Shown: positions 52,920 to 61,881 of the stretch, piece by piece
How the letters are laid out: the number at the start of each line of letters is the position of its first letter
Numbering within the stretch: position 1 is the first letter of the stretch
Origin: Gordonia shandongensis DSM 45094
GTDB taxonomy: Bacteria; Actinomycetota; Actinomycetes; Mycobacteriales; Mycobacteriaceae
Direction: 5' to 3'
Assembly: GCF_000423025.1 (NCBI RefSeq)
Contig: NZ_AUHE01000017.1
Span: forward strand, 1-64,000
Length of the DNA: 64,000 nt
Translations under genes and position numbers: made by a program
The notes under the pieces: model-generated
What the model saw: only the letters and a program-made list of their open reading frames with translations
The model's database searches: none
Told to the model about the DNA's origin: nothing

Positions 52920-55151
52920 TCACCTCGCGGCGTCGGTGTCGACGGGCGTCTCGGTGACCGGCAGCCCGTGGTTGCGGACCTTCTCGCCCTCGATGTCGAA
53001 GTTGATCACCAGCTTGTCCAGCCACGCCGGCAGCCGCCAGGCCCGATCGCCGAGGAGCGCCAGCAGAGCGGGGACCACCGTCATGCGAATGATGAACGCG
53101 TCGAAGAAGACGGCGATCGCCAGTGCGAACCCCATCAGCTTGGCGGTGGTGTCGCTCGAGAGCATGAACGCGGAGAACACGCTGATCATGATGACGGCCG
53201 CCGAGGCGACCACGCGAGCGCCGTGGCGGTAGCCCGCGACGATGGCGTCGCGCGCGTTCATCCCGTGGTGGTATTCCTCGCGCATGCGGGTCACCAGGAA
53301 CACCTGGTAGTCCATCGCCAGGCCGAACACCACGCCGATCAGGAAGATCGGCAGGAACGACAGGATCGGTTTGGTGTGCTCGATGAGCCCGAGGGTGCCG
53401 TCGGTGAAGATCGCCGTGGTGATCCCGAACGTCGCGATCATCGAGAACACGAATCCGAGGGTGCCGACGAGCGGGACCCACAGTGAGCGGAAGACGCCGA
53501 TCATGATGAGGAACGCCAGGCCCACGACGACCACGAGGTAGGGGATGAGCGCGGCGTCGAGTTTGGCCGACAGATCCGACATGATGGCGGTCTGCCCGCC
53601 GACGTGGATCTCGGCCCCCTTCTTCTCGATGTCGCCGGAGATGGCGCGGATGGCCTCGACGAGGTCGTGGGTGGCCTCCGAGGACGGGGAACTCGTGGGG
53701 GTGACCACGATCAGCGCCGAATCGGCGTCGCGGTTGGGGGCCTCGGGTGACGGGCCGTTGCCCATCCAGGTGAGGGTCTGCGGCGTCGCGACGTCGGGCA
53801 GGGTCTTGATCGTCTCGACGGCGGCGTTCGCGGCGTCGTCGATGGTCCCGGAGTCGGTGTGCATGACGACGAACAGCTCGCCGCCGATGCCCTCGCCGAA
53901 ACCGGTGGCCACCAGCTTCTGGGCGGCCACCTGATCGTCGGTGGTCATGTCCATGCCCAACTGCATGTTCTTCATCGGGACGGCGGCGGCGATGAGGATC
54001 GCCAGGCCGGCGACGACGAACGCCACTGGGCGGCGGACGACGATGCGGCCGAACTTCACGCCGAGGCTGTCGCCGTCGTGCGCGTGCTGGTCGGCGTGCT
54101 TGATCCACGGGATGCGCGGCAGGAACGCGAACCGGCCGAACGCGCCGAGCAGAGCCGGGATGAAGGTGAGTGCGGCCAGGACGGCGACGAGGATCGCCAC
54201 GGCGGCGCCCAGTCCCATCTGGGTGATGATCGGGATGCCGATCACCATCAGGGCGGCCACGGCGATGATCACCGTGAGTCCGGCGAAGACCACGGCCGAG
54301 CCGGCGGTTCCGGCCGCGCGACCGGCGGCGTCGTCGCGGCTGCCGCCGCGGTCGACCTCCGTGCGGTACCGGGACACGATGAACAGGGCGTAGTCGATGC
54401 TCACCGCGAGGCCGAGCATGGTGATGATGGCCGTCGCGGCCTGGTTGATCGACAGCACCTCGGTGCTGAGCATCACCAGGAGCATCGTGAGACCGACGCC
54501 GACGATGCCGGTGACCAGCGGGATGAACGCGGCGATGAGCGCGCCGAAGGCGACGATCATGACGACGAAGGCGACGGTGAGACCGACGAGCTCGGCCTTG
54601 CCGGGTGGCTCCATGGTCGACATCACCCCGCCCATCGCCTCGACGGTCAGCCCGTCCCCGCGGTGCTCGGCGAGCACGTCGAGCAGGGCCTGCTTGGTGT
54701 CCATGTCGACGTCCATCAGGTTCATCGACTGGTGGACGGTGATGAGGCCGATGCGGCCGTCGTCGCCGAGCACCGTGGACGCCGTCTGCGGCATCTTCTC
54801 GGCGACCGTCACCGGATTCTGCAGACCGTCGCGATCGACGTCGTCGAGGGTCCCGAGGTCCGCGACGAGCGAGTCGATCTGCGCCGCGTGCTTCGCCAGC
54901 CCGTCGTCGGCCTGCACCACGACGGTGGTCGACGGTTCCTCCTGCTGCTTGGTGGCAGCCGGGAAGTTCTCCTGGATCTGCTCCATCGCGACGCCGCCGT
55001 CGGTGCCGGGCAGATCGAAGTCCTGTGCGAATTTCGGGTTCAGCAGCCAGACGCCGCCGAGGGCGATGGCCACGGCCGCGACCCACGCGACGAGCACCCA
55101 CCACTTATGGCGGAACGAGAACCGCCCGAGGCGGAAAAGGATGGAAGACAT
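52920..55151 (-). CDS. MMPL-family RND transporter
   Basis: 743 aa. Two repeats, each one helix, an external loop and five helices: 12 membrane segments. Proton-relay Asp-Tyr pairs are present in both halves (AVSIDYALFIVSRYRTE and GLAMDYQVFLVTRMREE). MMPL proteins export lipids, siderophores or drugs with proton motive force. In one operon with its TetR regulator. ATG 55151 begins two bases from the palindrome, leaving little or no leader. Confidence 0.93.
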   Translation of the reverse strand: MSSILFRLGRFSFRHKWWVLVAWVAAVAIALGGVWLLNPKFAQDFDLPGTDGGVAMEQIQENFPAATKQQEEPSTTVVVQADDGLAKHAAQIDSLVADLGTLDDVDRDGLQNPVTVAEKMPQTASTVLGDDGRIGLITVHQSMNLMDVDMDTKQALLDVLAEHRGDGLTVEAMGGVMSTMEPPGKAELVGLTVAFVVMIVAFGALIAAFIPLVTGIVGVGLTMLLVMLSTEVLSINQAATAIITMLGLAVSIDYALFIVSRYRTEVDRGGSRDDAAGRAAGTAGSAVVFAGLTVIIAVAALMVIGIPIITQMGLGAAVAILVAVLAALTFIPALLGAFGRFAFLPRIPWIKHADQHAHDGDSLGVKFGRIVVRRPVAFVVAGLAILIAAAVPMKNMQLGMDMTTDDQVAAQKLVATGFGEGIGGELFVVMHTDSGTIDDAANAAVETIKTLPDVATPQTLTWMGNGPSPEAPNRDADSALIVVTPTSSPSSEATHDLVEAIRAISGDIEKKGAEIHVGGQTAIMSDLSAKLDAALIPYLVVVVGLAFLIMIGVFRSLWVPLVGTLGFVFSMIATFGITTAIFTDGTLGLIEHTKPILSFLPIFLIGVVFGLAMDYQVFLVTRMREEYHHGMNARDAIVAGYRHGARVVASAAVIMISVFSAFMLSSDTTAKLMGFALAIAVFFDAFIIRMTVVPALLALLGDRAWRLPAWLDKLVINFDIEGEKVRNHGLPVTETPVDTDAAR

Positions 55152-55152
55152 G

Positions 55153-55166
55153 CTAACGATTGTTAG
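55153..55166. promoter_or_regulatory. candidate TetR operator at MMPL start
   Basis: CTAAC-GATT-GTTAG, perfect 5-bp arms, one base upstream of the MMPL ATG. Binding here would block the promoter or early transcription of the MMPL-tetR operon. Confidence 0.7.
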
Positions 55167-55202
55167 TCAGTCCCACTTTTCGCGGCAAGGGGAAGTGACG
55201 AG

Positions 55203-55258
55203 GACCATCCCCGCCGCGCCGACGTGGTGTGAGCCGCTCCGGCACGGCGGGGACGGTC
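55203..55258 (-). terminator. terminator after acyl-CoA dehydrogenase
   Basis: GACCATCCCCGCCG (55203-55216) pairs with CGGCGGGGACGGTC (55245-55258) at 13 of 14 positions; loop 28 nt. It starts 9 bp after the dehydrogenase stop on the minus strand and separates it from the MMPL promoter. Confidence 0.7.
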
Positions 55259-55266
55259 GCGAAGGC

Positions 55267-56424
55267 CTACAGGCCCATGTCCTTGGCGATGATCGACCGC
55301 ATGACCTCACTGGTTCCGCCGTAGATGCGGCTGACGCGGTTGTCGGCGTACAGCCGGGCGATCGGGTACTCGTTCATGTACCCGTACCCGCCGTGCAGCT
55401 GCAGGCAGCGGTCGATGACATCCGACGCCGTCTCGGTGCAGAACAGTTTCACCGCGGCGGCGGCGGCGGCCGTCAGCTCTCCCGCATCATGGGCCTCCAG
55501 GGCTCGGTCGACCATCGACTCCATCGCGTCGACCAGGGCCTTGCACGCTGCCAGCTCGAACTTCGTGTTCTGGAACGACGCGACGGGTTTGCCGAACACC
55601 GTCCGCTCGCGCGTGTACTCGGTGGCGAACCGCACGGCCGCGGCCGCCTGCGCGTACGAGCCGAAGCCGATCGACAGGCGTTCGCGGGGCAGGTTGTTCC
55701 CCAGGTACGAGAAGCCCTTGTTCTCCTCGCCCAGCAGGTCGCCGACCGGCACGCGCACGTCGGTGAACGACAACTCGGCGGTGTCGGACGTCCGGAGGCC
55801 GATCTTGTCGAGCTTCCGGCCCACCGCGTAGCCCTCCGACGTGGTGTCGACCACCAGCAGGCTGATGCCGAACCGGCGGTCGTCGTCCTTCGGGCGCGCG
55901 GTCCGGGCGCAGACGATCACGCGGTCGGCGTTGACGCCGCCGGTGATGAAGGTCTTGGCCCCGTTGAGCAGATAGTGGGTCCCGTCCTCGGAGAGCGTGG
56001 CGGTGGTCTTCATGCCGGCCAGGTCGGAGCCGGTGCCGGGTTCGGTCATCGCGATCGCGAACATCGTCTCGCCCGAGACCATCCCCGGCAGCCACGCCTG
56101 CTTCTGCTCCTCGGTGGCCAACTGCAGCAGGTACGGCAGGCACAGGGCGACGTGGACGCTCGATCCGCCGAAGGAGACGCCCGCGCGGGCCATCTCCTCG
56201 ATCTGGACGGCCTCGTACTTGAACGACTCGATGCCGGCGCCGCCGTACTCCTCGGGCACCTCGATGCCGAAGATGCCGAGTTCGCCGAGTTGACGATAGA
56301 AGTCCTTGGGCACGATGCCGTCGTCGAACCACTGGTCGTAGACGGGGACGACCTCGGACTCGATGAACGACCGCAGGGTGGAGCGGAAGGCCTCGTGGTC
56401 GTCGGTGTACACGGTGCGGCGCAT
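55267..56424 (-). CDS. acyl-CoA dehydrogenase
   Basis: 385 aa, canonical length. AMTEPGTGSDLAGM near 128, KTFITGGVNAD near 162, catalytic-base region LQLHGGYGYMNEYPIARLYADNRVSRIYGGTSEVMR with the C-terminal Glu of the GGTSE motif. FAD-dependent alpha-beta oxidation of acyl-CoA. RBS GGAGG lies before ATG 56424; an upstream ATG at 56463 is less likely. Downstream of, and probably co-transcribed with, a TetR gene. Confidence 0.94.
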   Translation of the reverse strand: MRRTVYTDDHEAFRSTLRSFIESEVVPVYDQWFDDGIVPKDFYRQLGELGIFGIEVPEEYGGAGIESFKYEAVQIEEMARAGVSFGGSSVHVALCLPYLLQLATEEQKQAWLPGMVSGETMFAIAMTEPGTGSDLAGMKTTATLSEDGTHYLLNGAKTFITGGVNADRVIVCARTARPKDDDRRFGISLLVVDTTSEGYAVGRKLDKIGLRTSDTAELSFTDVRVPVGDLLGEENKGFSYLGNNLPRERLSIGFGSYAQAAAAVRFATEYTRERTVFGKPVASFQNTKFELAACKALVDAMESMVDRALEAHDAGELTAAAAAAVKLFCTETASDVIDRCLQLHGGYGYMNEYPIARLYADNRVSRIYGGTSEVMRSIIAKDMGL

Positions 56425-56482
56425 GACGCCACCTCCTCGATGGGTTGGGGGTTGGGTTTTCAAGGGGGTTGATTTTCAGGGG

Positions 56483-56510
56483 TCGGATGTCAGGGTTCGG
56501 ATGTCAGGGT
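56483..56510. repeat. two 14-bp direct repeats at TetR stop
   Basis: TCGGATGTCAGGGT at 56483-56496 and 56497-56510; the TetR stop codon (56504-56506) is inside the second copy, so the duplication affects the end of that gene. Confidence 0.85.
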
Positions 56511-57148
56511 TCGGGGGACGGGGTTGCGGGTGTCTCGGGGGAGTCCGCGGTGGCGCCGACGAGACGGAGGGCCGCGTCGCCGTAGAAGGCGCCGACATCG
56601 TGCGGCGACCACGATCGACCGTCGCGGAACCAGCGGGCGACGTCGATGCCGCTGCCGATCATGGCGACGGCGGCCATCCGCGGGTCCGGGGTCGAGAAGA
56701 CGCCGGCCGCCATGCCGTCGGCGAGCACGCGGGTGACGACGTCGTCGATCTGAGCGCGCAGTGCGACGATCTCGGCGAGGTGGTCGGCGTTCAGCGAGGC
56801 GAGTTCGTAGTTCACCACGCGAGCGCTCACATGATGGCGGGCGTGGTAGATCGCGAAGTCGCGGGCGACCGTGTGCAACTGCGTCACCGGGTCGTCCGAC
56901 GATGCCGCGGCGACACGGACGATCTCCAGGATCTCCCGGTGGCCCTGCAGTGAGATCCGGAACAGCAACTCCTCTTTGGAGTCGTAGTGGACGTAGACCG
57001 CTGCCGGGCTCATCCCGGCGGCGGTCGCGATGTGACGGGTGCTGGTGCCATGGAACCCGAGCTCGGAGAACGCCGTCATCGCGCCCTCGAGCAGCCGTGC
57101 GCGCGTCTGCTCGGACTTGGCTGCTCGTGCGTCCGGGTCGCTGGGCAC
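56504..57148 (-). CDS. TetR-family regulator of acyl-CoA dehydrogenase
   Basis: 214 aa. HTH about 12-60 (TRARLLEGAMTAFSELGFHGTS, AAGMSPAAVYVHYDSKEELL) typical of FadR-like actinobacterial TetRs that sense acyl-CoA. GTG 57148 with RBS GAGGTGAG. First gene of the operon with the dehydrogenase 79 bp downstream. A 20-bp perfect palindrome 30 bp upstream is the probable operator. Confidence 0.88.
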   Translation of the reverse strand: MPSDPDARAAKSEQTRARLLEGAMTAFSELGFHGTSTRHIATAAGMSPAAVYVHYDSKEELLFRISLQGHREILEIVRVAAASSDDPVTQLHTVARDFAIYHARHHVSARVVNYELASLNADHLAEIVALRAQIDDVVTRVLADGMAAGVFSTPDPRMAAVAMIGSGIDVARWFRDGRSWSPHDVGAFYGDAALRLVGATADSPETPATPSPEP

Positions 57149-57178
57149 GCTCACCTCCGTATCCGCCGACCCCACCTG

Positions 57179-57198
57179 AATTAAGCGATCGCTTAATT
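57179..57198. promoter_or_regulatory. 20-bp perfect palindrome, probable TetR operator
   Basis: AATTAAGCGATCGCTTAATT is fully self-complementary and stands out in the GC-rich background. It lies between the divergent TetR/acyl-CoA dehydrogenase operon and trpF, 31 bp from the TetR start, where it would control the operon and possibly affect trpF 62 bp away. Confidence 0.85.
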
Positions 57199-57260
57199 TC
57201 CTCGGAACGGTAACACACATCTGCATCGCCGCGGAGTCCGATGCCGGCCGACGCTGTGCC

Positions 57261-57896
57261 ATGATGGGCGCCGTGTACGTCAAGGTGTGCGGACTGACGT
57301 CGGTGGACGCCGTCGAGGCCGCGGTGCGATCCGGCGCCGACGCGATCGGCGTCGTGATGAACCGGAGCAGTCCGCGTGCGCTCTCGGCCGACGCGGCTCG
57401 CGGCATCGTTGCGGCCGCCCGCGACCTCGCCGCGGACGGCCCGCTCGACATCGTCCTGGTGGTCAACGACATGGACGCCGAACAGGCCGCGCGGACGGCG
57501 CACCGCCTCGGCTTCACCGTGCTGCAACTGCACGGCGGCCGTTACGGCGCCGACGACTTCGCGCGTGCCGGACGCATCGTCCCGCGACTCTGGCGCGCCA
57601 CGTCGCTGGCCGACGATCCGCCCCTGGACGTCGGCGCATACGGCGAGGAGCGGCTCCTGCTCGACGCGCCGCGGCCCGGGTCGGGCCGTCGCTGGGACCT
57701 CGCCGACCTCACCGATCGCGAGGTGGGTGGACAGTGGTTGCTCGCCGGCGGGCTCGACCCCGACAATGTCGCCGAGGCGATCGCGTTGGCGCAGCCCTGG
57801 GGCGTCGACGTCTCCAGCGGCGTGGAGTCGGCGCCGGGCGTCAAGGACCTCGAGGCCGTCGCGCGTTTCGTTCGCGCGGCGAGATCCGCCGGCTGA
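57261..57896 (+). CDS. trpF: phosphoribosylanthranilate isomerase
   Basis: 211 aa (beta/alpha)8 enzyme of tryptophan synthesis. Family motifs: VKVCGLT with the catalytic Cys, LQLHGG, LLLDAPRPGSGRRWD (Asp acid near 130), LAGGLDPDNVAEAI and VDVSSGVESAPGVKD binding phosphate. Converts PRA to CdRP. It is not next to other trp genes here, as in several actinobacteria where trpF is separate. ATG 57261; GTG 57273 (VYVKVCG) would also fit the family N-terminus. Confidence 0.92.
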   Translation: MMGAVYVKVCGLTSVDAVEAAVRSGADAIGVVMNRSSPRALSADAARGIVAAARDLAADGPLDIVLVVNDMDAEQAARTAHRLGFTVLQLHGGRYGADDFARAGRIVPRLWRATSLADDPPLDVGAYGEERLLLDAPRPGSGRRWDLADLTDREVGGQWLLAGGLDPDNVAEAIALAQPWGVDVSSGVESAPGVKDLEAVARFVRAARSAG

Positions 57897-57918
57897 GGGC
57901 GGCGCGACCAGGCACTTT

Positions 57919-57952
57919 TTAGGAGAGCCTCACTAAGGGTAGGGTGCCCTAA
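57919..57952 (+). promoter_or_regulatory. overlapping IdeR-like iron boxes
   Basis: TAAGGGTAGGGTGCCCTAA (57934-57952) matches the IdeR consensus at 14 of 19 positions; TTAGGAGAGCCTCACTAAG (57919-57937) overlaps it and matches less well. They lie 42-75 bp upstream of the siderophore-binding lipoprotein gene and should give iron-dependent repression of the importer operon. Confidence 0.7.
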
Positions 57953-57993
57953 AGTTCCCTGCCTGAAGTTCCCCGCTGGAAAGTGACCCTCCC

Positions 57994-59010
57994 ATGATCT
58001 CGCGCCGCCTCGTCGGTCCCCTCGCCTCCGCTCTCGCCGCCCTCACCGCCGTCGCCGTCACCGCCTGCGCGGCCGACGCCGACGTCCGGAACAACGCCGC
58101 CGACGGTTTCCCCGTCACCGTCGAGCACGCCTTCGGATCCACCACCGTCCACTCCGCCGACCGCATCGCGACCGTCGGCTGGAGCAATCAGGAAGTGCCC
58201 CTCGCGCTCGGCGTGGTCCCCGTCGGCATGGCCTCGGTCACCTGGGGTGACGATGACGACGACGGCATCCTGCCGTGGGTGCGGGCACGACTCGACGACC
58301 TCGGCGCCGACACCCCGGCCCGCTACGACGAGACCGACGGCCCCGATTACGAAGCCGTCTCCGACGCCGACCCCGACCTCATCCTCGCCGCCTACTCCGG
58401 CCTCACCGAGGAGCAGTACACCAAGCTCACGAAGATCGCGCCGGTCATCGCCTACCCGAAGATCCCGTGGGGCACCCCGTGGGACGAGACCATCGAGCTG
58501 AACGCCACCGCGATGGGACGCAAAGCCGAAGGCGCCGCACTGATCGCCGACCTGCGGGCCCGGATCGACGCCGCCGTCGGGGCACACCCCGAGCTCGCCG
58601 CAGCCTCCACGATGTTCGCGTACCTCGATCCCACCGACATGAGCAAGATCGGCTTCTACACGCTCAACGACCCGCGTGCCGAGTTCCTCCGGGACGCCGG
58701 ACTCCCGGTGCCGGCCGCCGTCACCGCGGCCGGCCGCGGCTCCGACGAGTTCTACCGCGAGGTCAGCGCCGAACAGGCCGATCGCTTCGACGACGTCGAC
58801 CTGATCGTCACCTACGGCGACGAGAAGACGCTCGCCCGGCTGCAGGCCGATCCGCTGCTCGGCAAGATCCCGGCCGTCAAGGCCGGTCACGTCGCGGTCC
58901 TGCCCGACTCGACTCCGCTCGCATCGGCGTCCAACCCCACCGCACTCTCGATCCCCGCCCACGTCGACGAATACTTCGGTCGGCTGGCCGCGGCGCTCAC
59001 GACGTCGTGA
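57994..59010 (+). CDS. iron-siderophore substrate-binding lipoprotein
   Basis: 338 aa. Signal with lipobox VTACA (Cys about 25), then a class III periplasmic-binding fold: VGWSNQEVPLALGV near 65, DPDLILAAYSGLTEEQYTKL near 127, and helix backbone to the C-terminal lobe (VDLIVTYGDEKTL). FepB/FhuD-type capture of ferric siderophore. ATG 57994. Overlaps the permease gene by 4 bp (GTGA). First gene of a five-gene operon. Confidence 0.92.
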   Translation: MISRRLVGPLASALAALTAVAVTACAADADVRNNAADGFPVTVEHAFGSTTVHSADRIATVGWSNQEVPLALGVVPVGMASVTWGDDDDDGILPWVRARLDDLGADTPARYDETDGPDYEAVSDADPDLILAAYSGLTEEQYTKLTKIAPVIAYPKIPWGTPWDETIELNATAMGRKAEGAALIADLRARIDAAVGAHPELAAASTMFAYLDPTDMSKIGFYTLNDPRAEFLRDAGLPVPAAVTAAGRGSDEFYREVSAEQADRFDDVDLIVTYGDEKTLARLQADPLLGKIPAVKAGHVAVLPDSTPLASASNPTALSIPAHVDEYFGRLAAALTTS

Positions 59011-60011
59011 CCCGCGCGCAGACGGCGAGGGCGGTGATCTGCCTGACCGTGGGCACGGTGCTGCTGGCGGTCCTGTTCGGCGTCTCCATCGCCTTCGGCA
59101 GCCGCGGAGTCGCGCTCGACGAGATCACCGGCGCGCTCCTGGGGCACGCCGACACCTTCGGTGAGGCCGCGATCGCCAAACGCATCCCGCGGACCGTGCT
59201 GGCGATCCTCGTCGGTGCGGCCCTGGCCCTCTCCGGCGCGGGGATGCAGGCGGTGACCCGGAATCCGGTGGCCGACCCGGCGATCCTCGGCATCTCCGGG
59301 GGCGCATCGCTCGCCGTCGTCATCGGGCTGGTCTTCGGCGGTCTGACCGACCCGTCCTCGTTCATCGCGGTCGCGATCACCGGCGCCGGTGTGACCGCGG
59401 TGGCCGTCTACGCCGTCGGTTCGCTGGGCCGAGGCGGTGCCACCCCGCTGAAACTGGCCCTGTCGGGCGCGGCGACGGCCGCCGCCCTCACCTGTCTGAC
59501 CAGTGCGGTGCTCCTGCCCCGGGTGGACGTGATGTCGCGGTTCCAGCACTGGCAGGTCGGCGGCGTCGGCGGCGCCGACTGGGACCGGATCGTCGTCCTG
59601 GCGCCGGTCCTGGGTGCCGGAGCGATCCTCACCGTCGCCTGCGCACGCGGCATGAACTCGTTGGCGCTGGGGGACGACGTCGCCGCCGGGCTCGGTGAGA
59701 ACGTCCGACGCACTCGGCTGTTGACCGGTCTCGCCGCCGTCGCGCTCGCCGGAGCCGCCACCGCGATCGCCGGTCCGATCGGTTTCGTCGGACTGCTCGT
59801 CCCGCACGCCTGCCGCGCCCTCATCGGGGTCGACCACCGCTGGCTGCTGCCGTTCGTCGCCCTCGCCGGTGCCGGACTGCTGGTGCTGAGCGATGTGCTC
59901 GGCCGCGTGATCGCCCGCCCCGAGGAGGTCGACGTCGGCGTCATCACCGCCGTCCTCGGCGCGCCGTTCTTCATCTGGATCGTGCGCCGGCAGAAGGTCC
60001 GCGAACTATGA
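59007..60011 (+). CDS. FecCD-family siderophore permease (1)
   Basis: 334 aa, about ten membrane helices. FecCD marks: RIPRTVLAILVGAALALSGAGMQAVTRNPVADPAILGISGGA near 55-95 (shown in parts), the cytoplasmic G-rich loop contacting the ATPase near GDDVAAGLGEN, and GFVGLLVPHACRALIG near 255. Forms the translocation pore with the next gene product. GTG 59007. Confidence 0.93.
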   Translation: MTRAQTARAVICLTVGTVLLAVLFGVSIAFGSRGVALDEITGALLGHADTFGEAAIAKRIPRTVLAILVGAALALSGAGMQAVTRNPVADPAILGISGGASLAVVIGLVFGGLTDPSSFIAVAITGAGVTAVAVYAVGSLGRGGATPLKLALSGAATAAALTCLTSAVLLPRVDVMSRFQHWQVGGVGGADWDRIVVLAPVLGAGAILTVACARGMNSLALGDDVAAGLGENVRRTRLLTGLAAVALAGAATAIAGPIGFVGLLVPHACRALIGVDHRWLLPFVALAGAGLLVLSDVLGRVIARPEEVDVGVITAVLGAPFFIWIVRRQKVREL

Positions 60012-61060
60012 CGACGGGTCCGCGAACCATGACGACCATCGACGCGGTGCGCGCGAGCCGCACCGCCCGCACCCGGCGACGGGTACTCGTCCTCGCCGCA
60101 CTGGCCACCGTCCTGCTGGGTCTGTTCGCCACCGCGCTGATGGTCGGCCAGACCTTCTACCCGCTCGGCGCCGTGTGGGATGTGGTCGTCGGCCGCCGCG
60201 TCCCGGGGGCGTCGTTCACCGTGGGGGAACTGCGGCTGCCGCGCGCCTGCCTGGCGGTGCTGTCCGGCTTCGCCTTCGGCGTCGCCGGCGTCACCTTCCA
60301 GTCGCTGCTGCGCAATCCGCTCGCCTCACCCGACATCATCGGGGTGTCCAGCGGCGCGTCCGCGGCCGCCGTCGTGGGGATCGTCGTCCTGGGGCTGTCC
60401 GGCTCGCAGGTGGCACTGGCCGCGGTCGTCGGCGCGCTCCTGGCGGCCGCCGCGGTCTACGCGCTGTCCACCTCCGAGGGCTTCTCCGCGACCCGACTCA
60501 TCCTCGTCGGCATCGGCGTGGCCGCCATGCTGACCAGCGTCATCTCGTACACCCTGGCACGCGCCTCCGAGTGGGACATCGCCGCCGCACTCCGCTGGAT
60601 CACCGGCAGCCTCGGCGAACCCTCCTGGGATCCCGTGGGGCCGTTGGCGATCGTCACCGCCGTCGTCGTCCCGGTGATGCTGTGGTCGGCGCGCGAGGTG
60701 GCCGCGCTCGGCCTGGGCGACGACACCGCCGCCGGGCTGGGCGTCCGCGTCGAGAGCGTTCGCGTCCTCGCGATCCTCGGCGCCGTCTTGCTGCTGGCCT
60801 TCGCGATCGCAGGCACCGGCCCGATCGCCTTCGTGGCCTTCATGTCCGGTCCGATCGCCGCACGGCTGCTCACCCGGGCCGGTGGTTCCCTCGTGGTCCC
60901 CGCCGGCCTCGTCGGCGCCGTCCTCGTCCTGGCCGCCGATCTCGTCGGACAGTTCGCCCTGCCGCACCGCTACCCGGTCGGTGTGGTGACCGGCGTCCTC
61001 GGCGCCCCGTTCCTGCTCTATCTGCTCATCCGCGTCAACCGCTCGGGAGGAACACTGTGA
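60008..61060 (+). CDS. FecCD-family siderophore permease (2)
   Basis: 350 aa. Parallel motifs: LRLPRACLAVLSGFAFGVAGV, LLRNPLASPDIIGVSSGAS, GDDTAAGLGVRVE coupling loop and GPIAFVAFMSGPIAARLL. N-terminus has about 30 basic residues. Start ATG 60008 overlaps the preceding stop and its own stop overlaps the ATPase start, so subunits are made in ratio. Heterodimer partner of the previous permease. Confidence 0.93.
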   Translation: MTTGPRTMTTIDAVRASRTARTRRRVLVLAALATVLLGLFATALMVGQTFYPLGAVWDVVVGRRVPGASFTVGELRLPRACLAVLSGFAFGVAGVTFQSLLRNPLASPDIIGVSSGASAAAVVGIVVLGLSGSQVALAAVVGALLAAAAVYALSTSEGFSATRLILVGIGVAAMLTSVISYTLARASEWDIAAALRWITGSLGEPSWDPVGPLAIVTAVVVPVMLWSAREVAALGLGDDTAAGLGVRVESVRVLAILGAVLLLAFAIAGTGPIAFVAFMSGPIAARLLTRAGGSLVVPAGLVGAVLVLAADLVGQFALPHRYPVGVVTGVLGAPFLLYLLIRVNRSGGTL

Positions 61061-61881
61061 CCGCTCATGATTCCGCGACCGCGCCGCCGGTCCACACACT
61101 CGCGGCCCGATCCCTCCGACTGTCGTACGGCGACCGCGTGGTCGTCGACGACCTCGACGTCGCGGTGCATCCGGGCCTCATCACGTCCGTCGTGGGCGCC
61201 AACGGCTGCGGGAAGTCGACCCTGCTGCGGGCGCTGTCGCGGCTGCTCGCACCGGATTCCGGCATCGTCCTGCTCGACGGCGCGGACATCGCCGCGCGGC
61301 GTTCGCGCGACGTCGCCCGCGTCCTCGGGCTGCTCCCGCAGAGTCCGATCGCGCCCGAAGGGATCACGGTCGGCGATCTCGTCGGCCGCGGCAGGCACCC
61401 GCACCAGCGGGCCTTCGCCCGCTGGACCGCCGACGATTACGCGGCCGTCGCCCACGCCCTCGACGCGACGGGCACGGCCGATCTCATCGACCGGCCGGTC
61501 GACGAACTCTCCGGCGGTCAGCGGCAACGCGTGTGGATCGCGATGGCCCTCGCGCAGGAGACCGACATCCTCCTGCTCGACGAGCCGACCACCTTCCTCG
61601 ACGTCGCCCACCAGGTGGAGGTGCTCGATCTGCTGACCGACCTGCGCGACGAGCACGGAACCACGATCGTGCTGGTCCTGCACGATCTCAACCTGGCGGC
61701 CCGCTACTCGGACCGGCTGATCGCGATGCGGGGCGGGCGGGTGCACGCGCAGGGCGCTCCGGACGACGTCGTCACCGAAGGCCTCGTCGCCGACGTCTTC
61801 GGCCTCGACAGCGTGGTCATGAGCGATCCGGTCTCCGGCAAGCCCGCCGTCATGCCGCGAGGGAGGCACCATGTCCGCTGA
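61057..61881 (+). CDS. siderophore ABC transporter ATPase
   Basis: 274 aa. Walker A GANGCGKST (about 48), Q-loop LPQSP, signature LSGGQRQR (about 150), Walker B ILLLDEPT (about 172) and H-loop VLHDLN. FepC/FhuC-type motor for the two FecCD permeases. GTG 61057 overlaps the upstream stop; the gene overlaps the SIP gene by 11 bp. Confidence 0.94.
   Translation: MTAHDSATAPPVHTLAARSLRLSYGDRVVVDDLDVAVHPGLITSVVGANGCGKSTLLRALSRLLAPDSGIVLLDGADIAARRSRDVARVLGLLPQSPIAPEGITVGDLVGRGRHPHQRAFARWTADDYAAVAHALDATGTADLIDRPVDELSGGQRQRVWIAMALAQETDILLLDEPTTFLDVAHQVEVLDLLTDLRDEHGTTIVLVLHDLNLAARYSDRLIAMRGGRVHAQGAPDDVVTEGLVADVFGLDSVVMSDPVSGKPAVMPRGRHHVR

Noticed and set aside
52906-55104. 732-codon minus-strand frame overlapping the MMPL gene in another frame
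   Set aside because: Arg/His repeats typical of an out-of-frame translation; the MMPL frame has 12 membrane segments.
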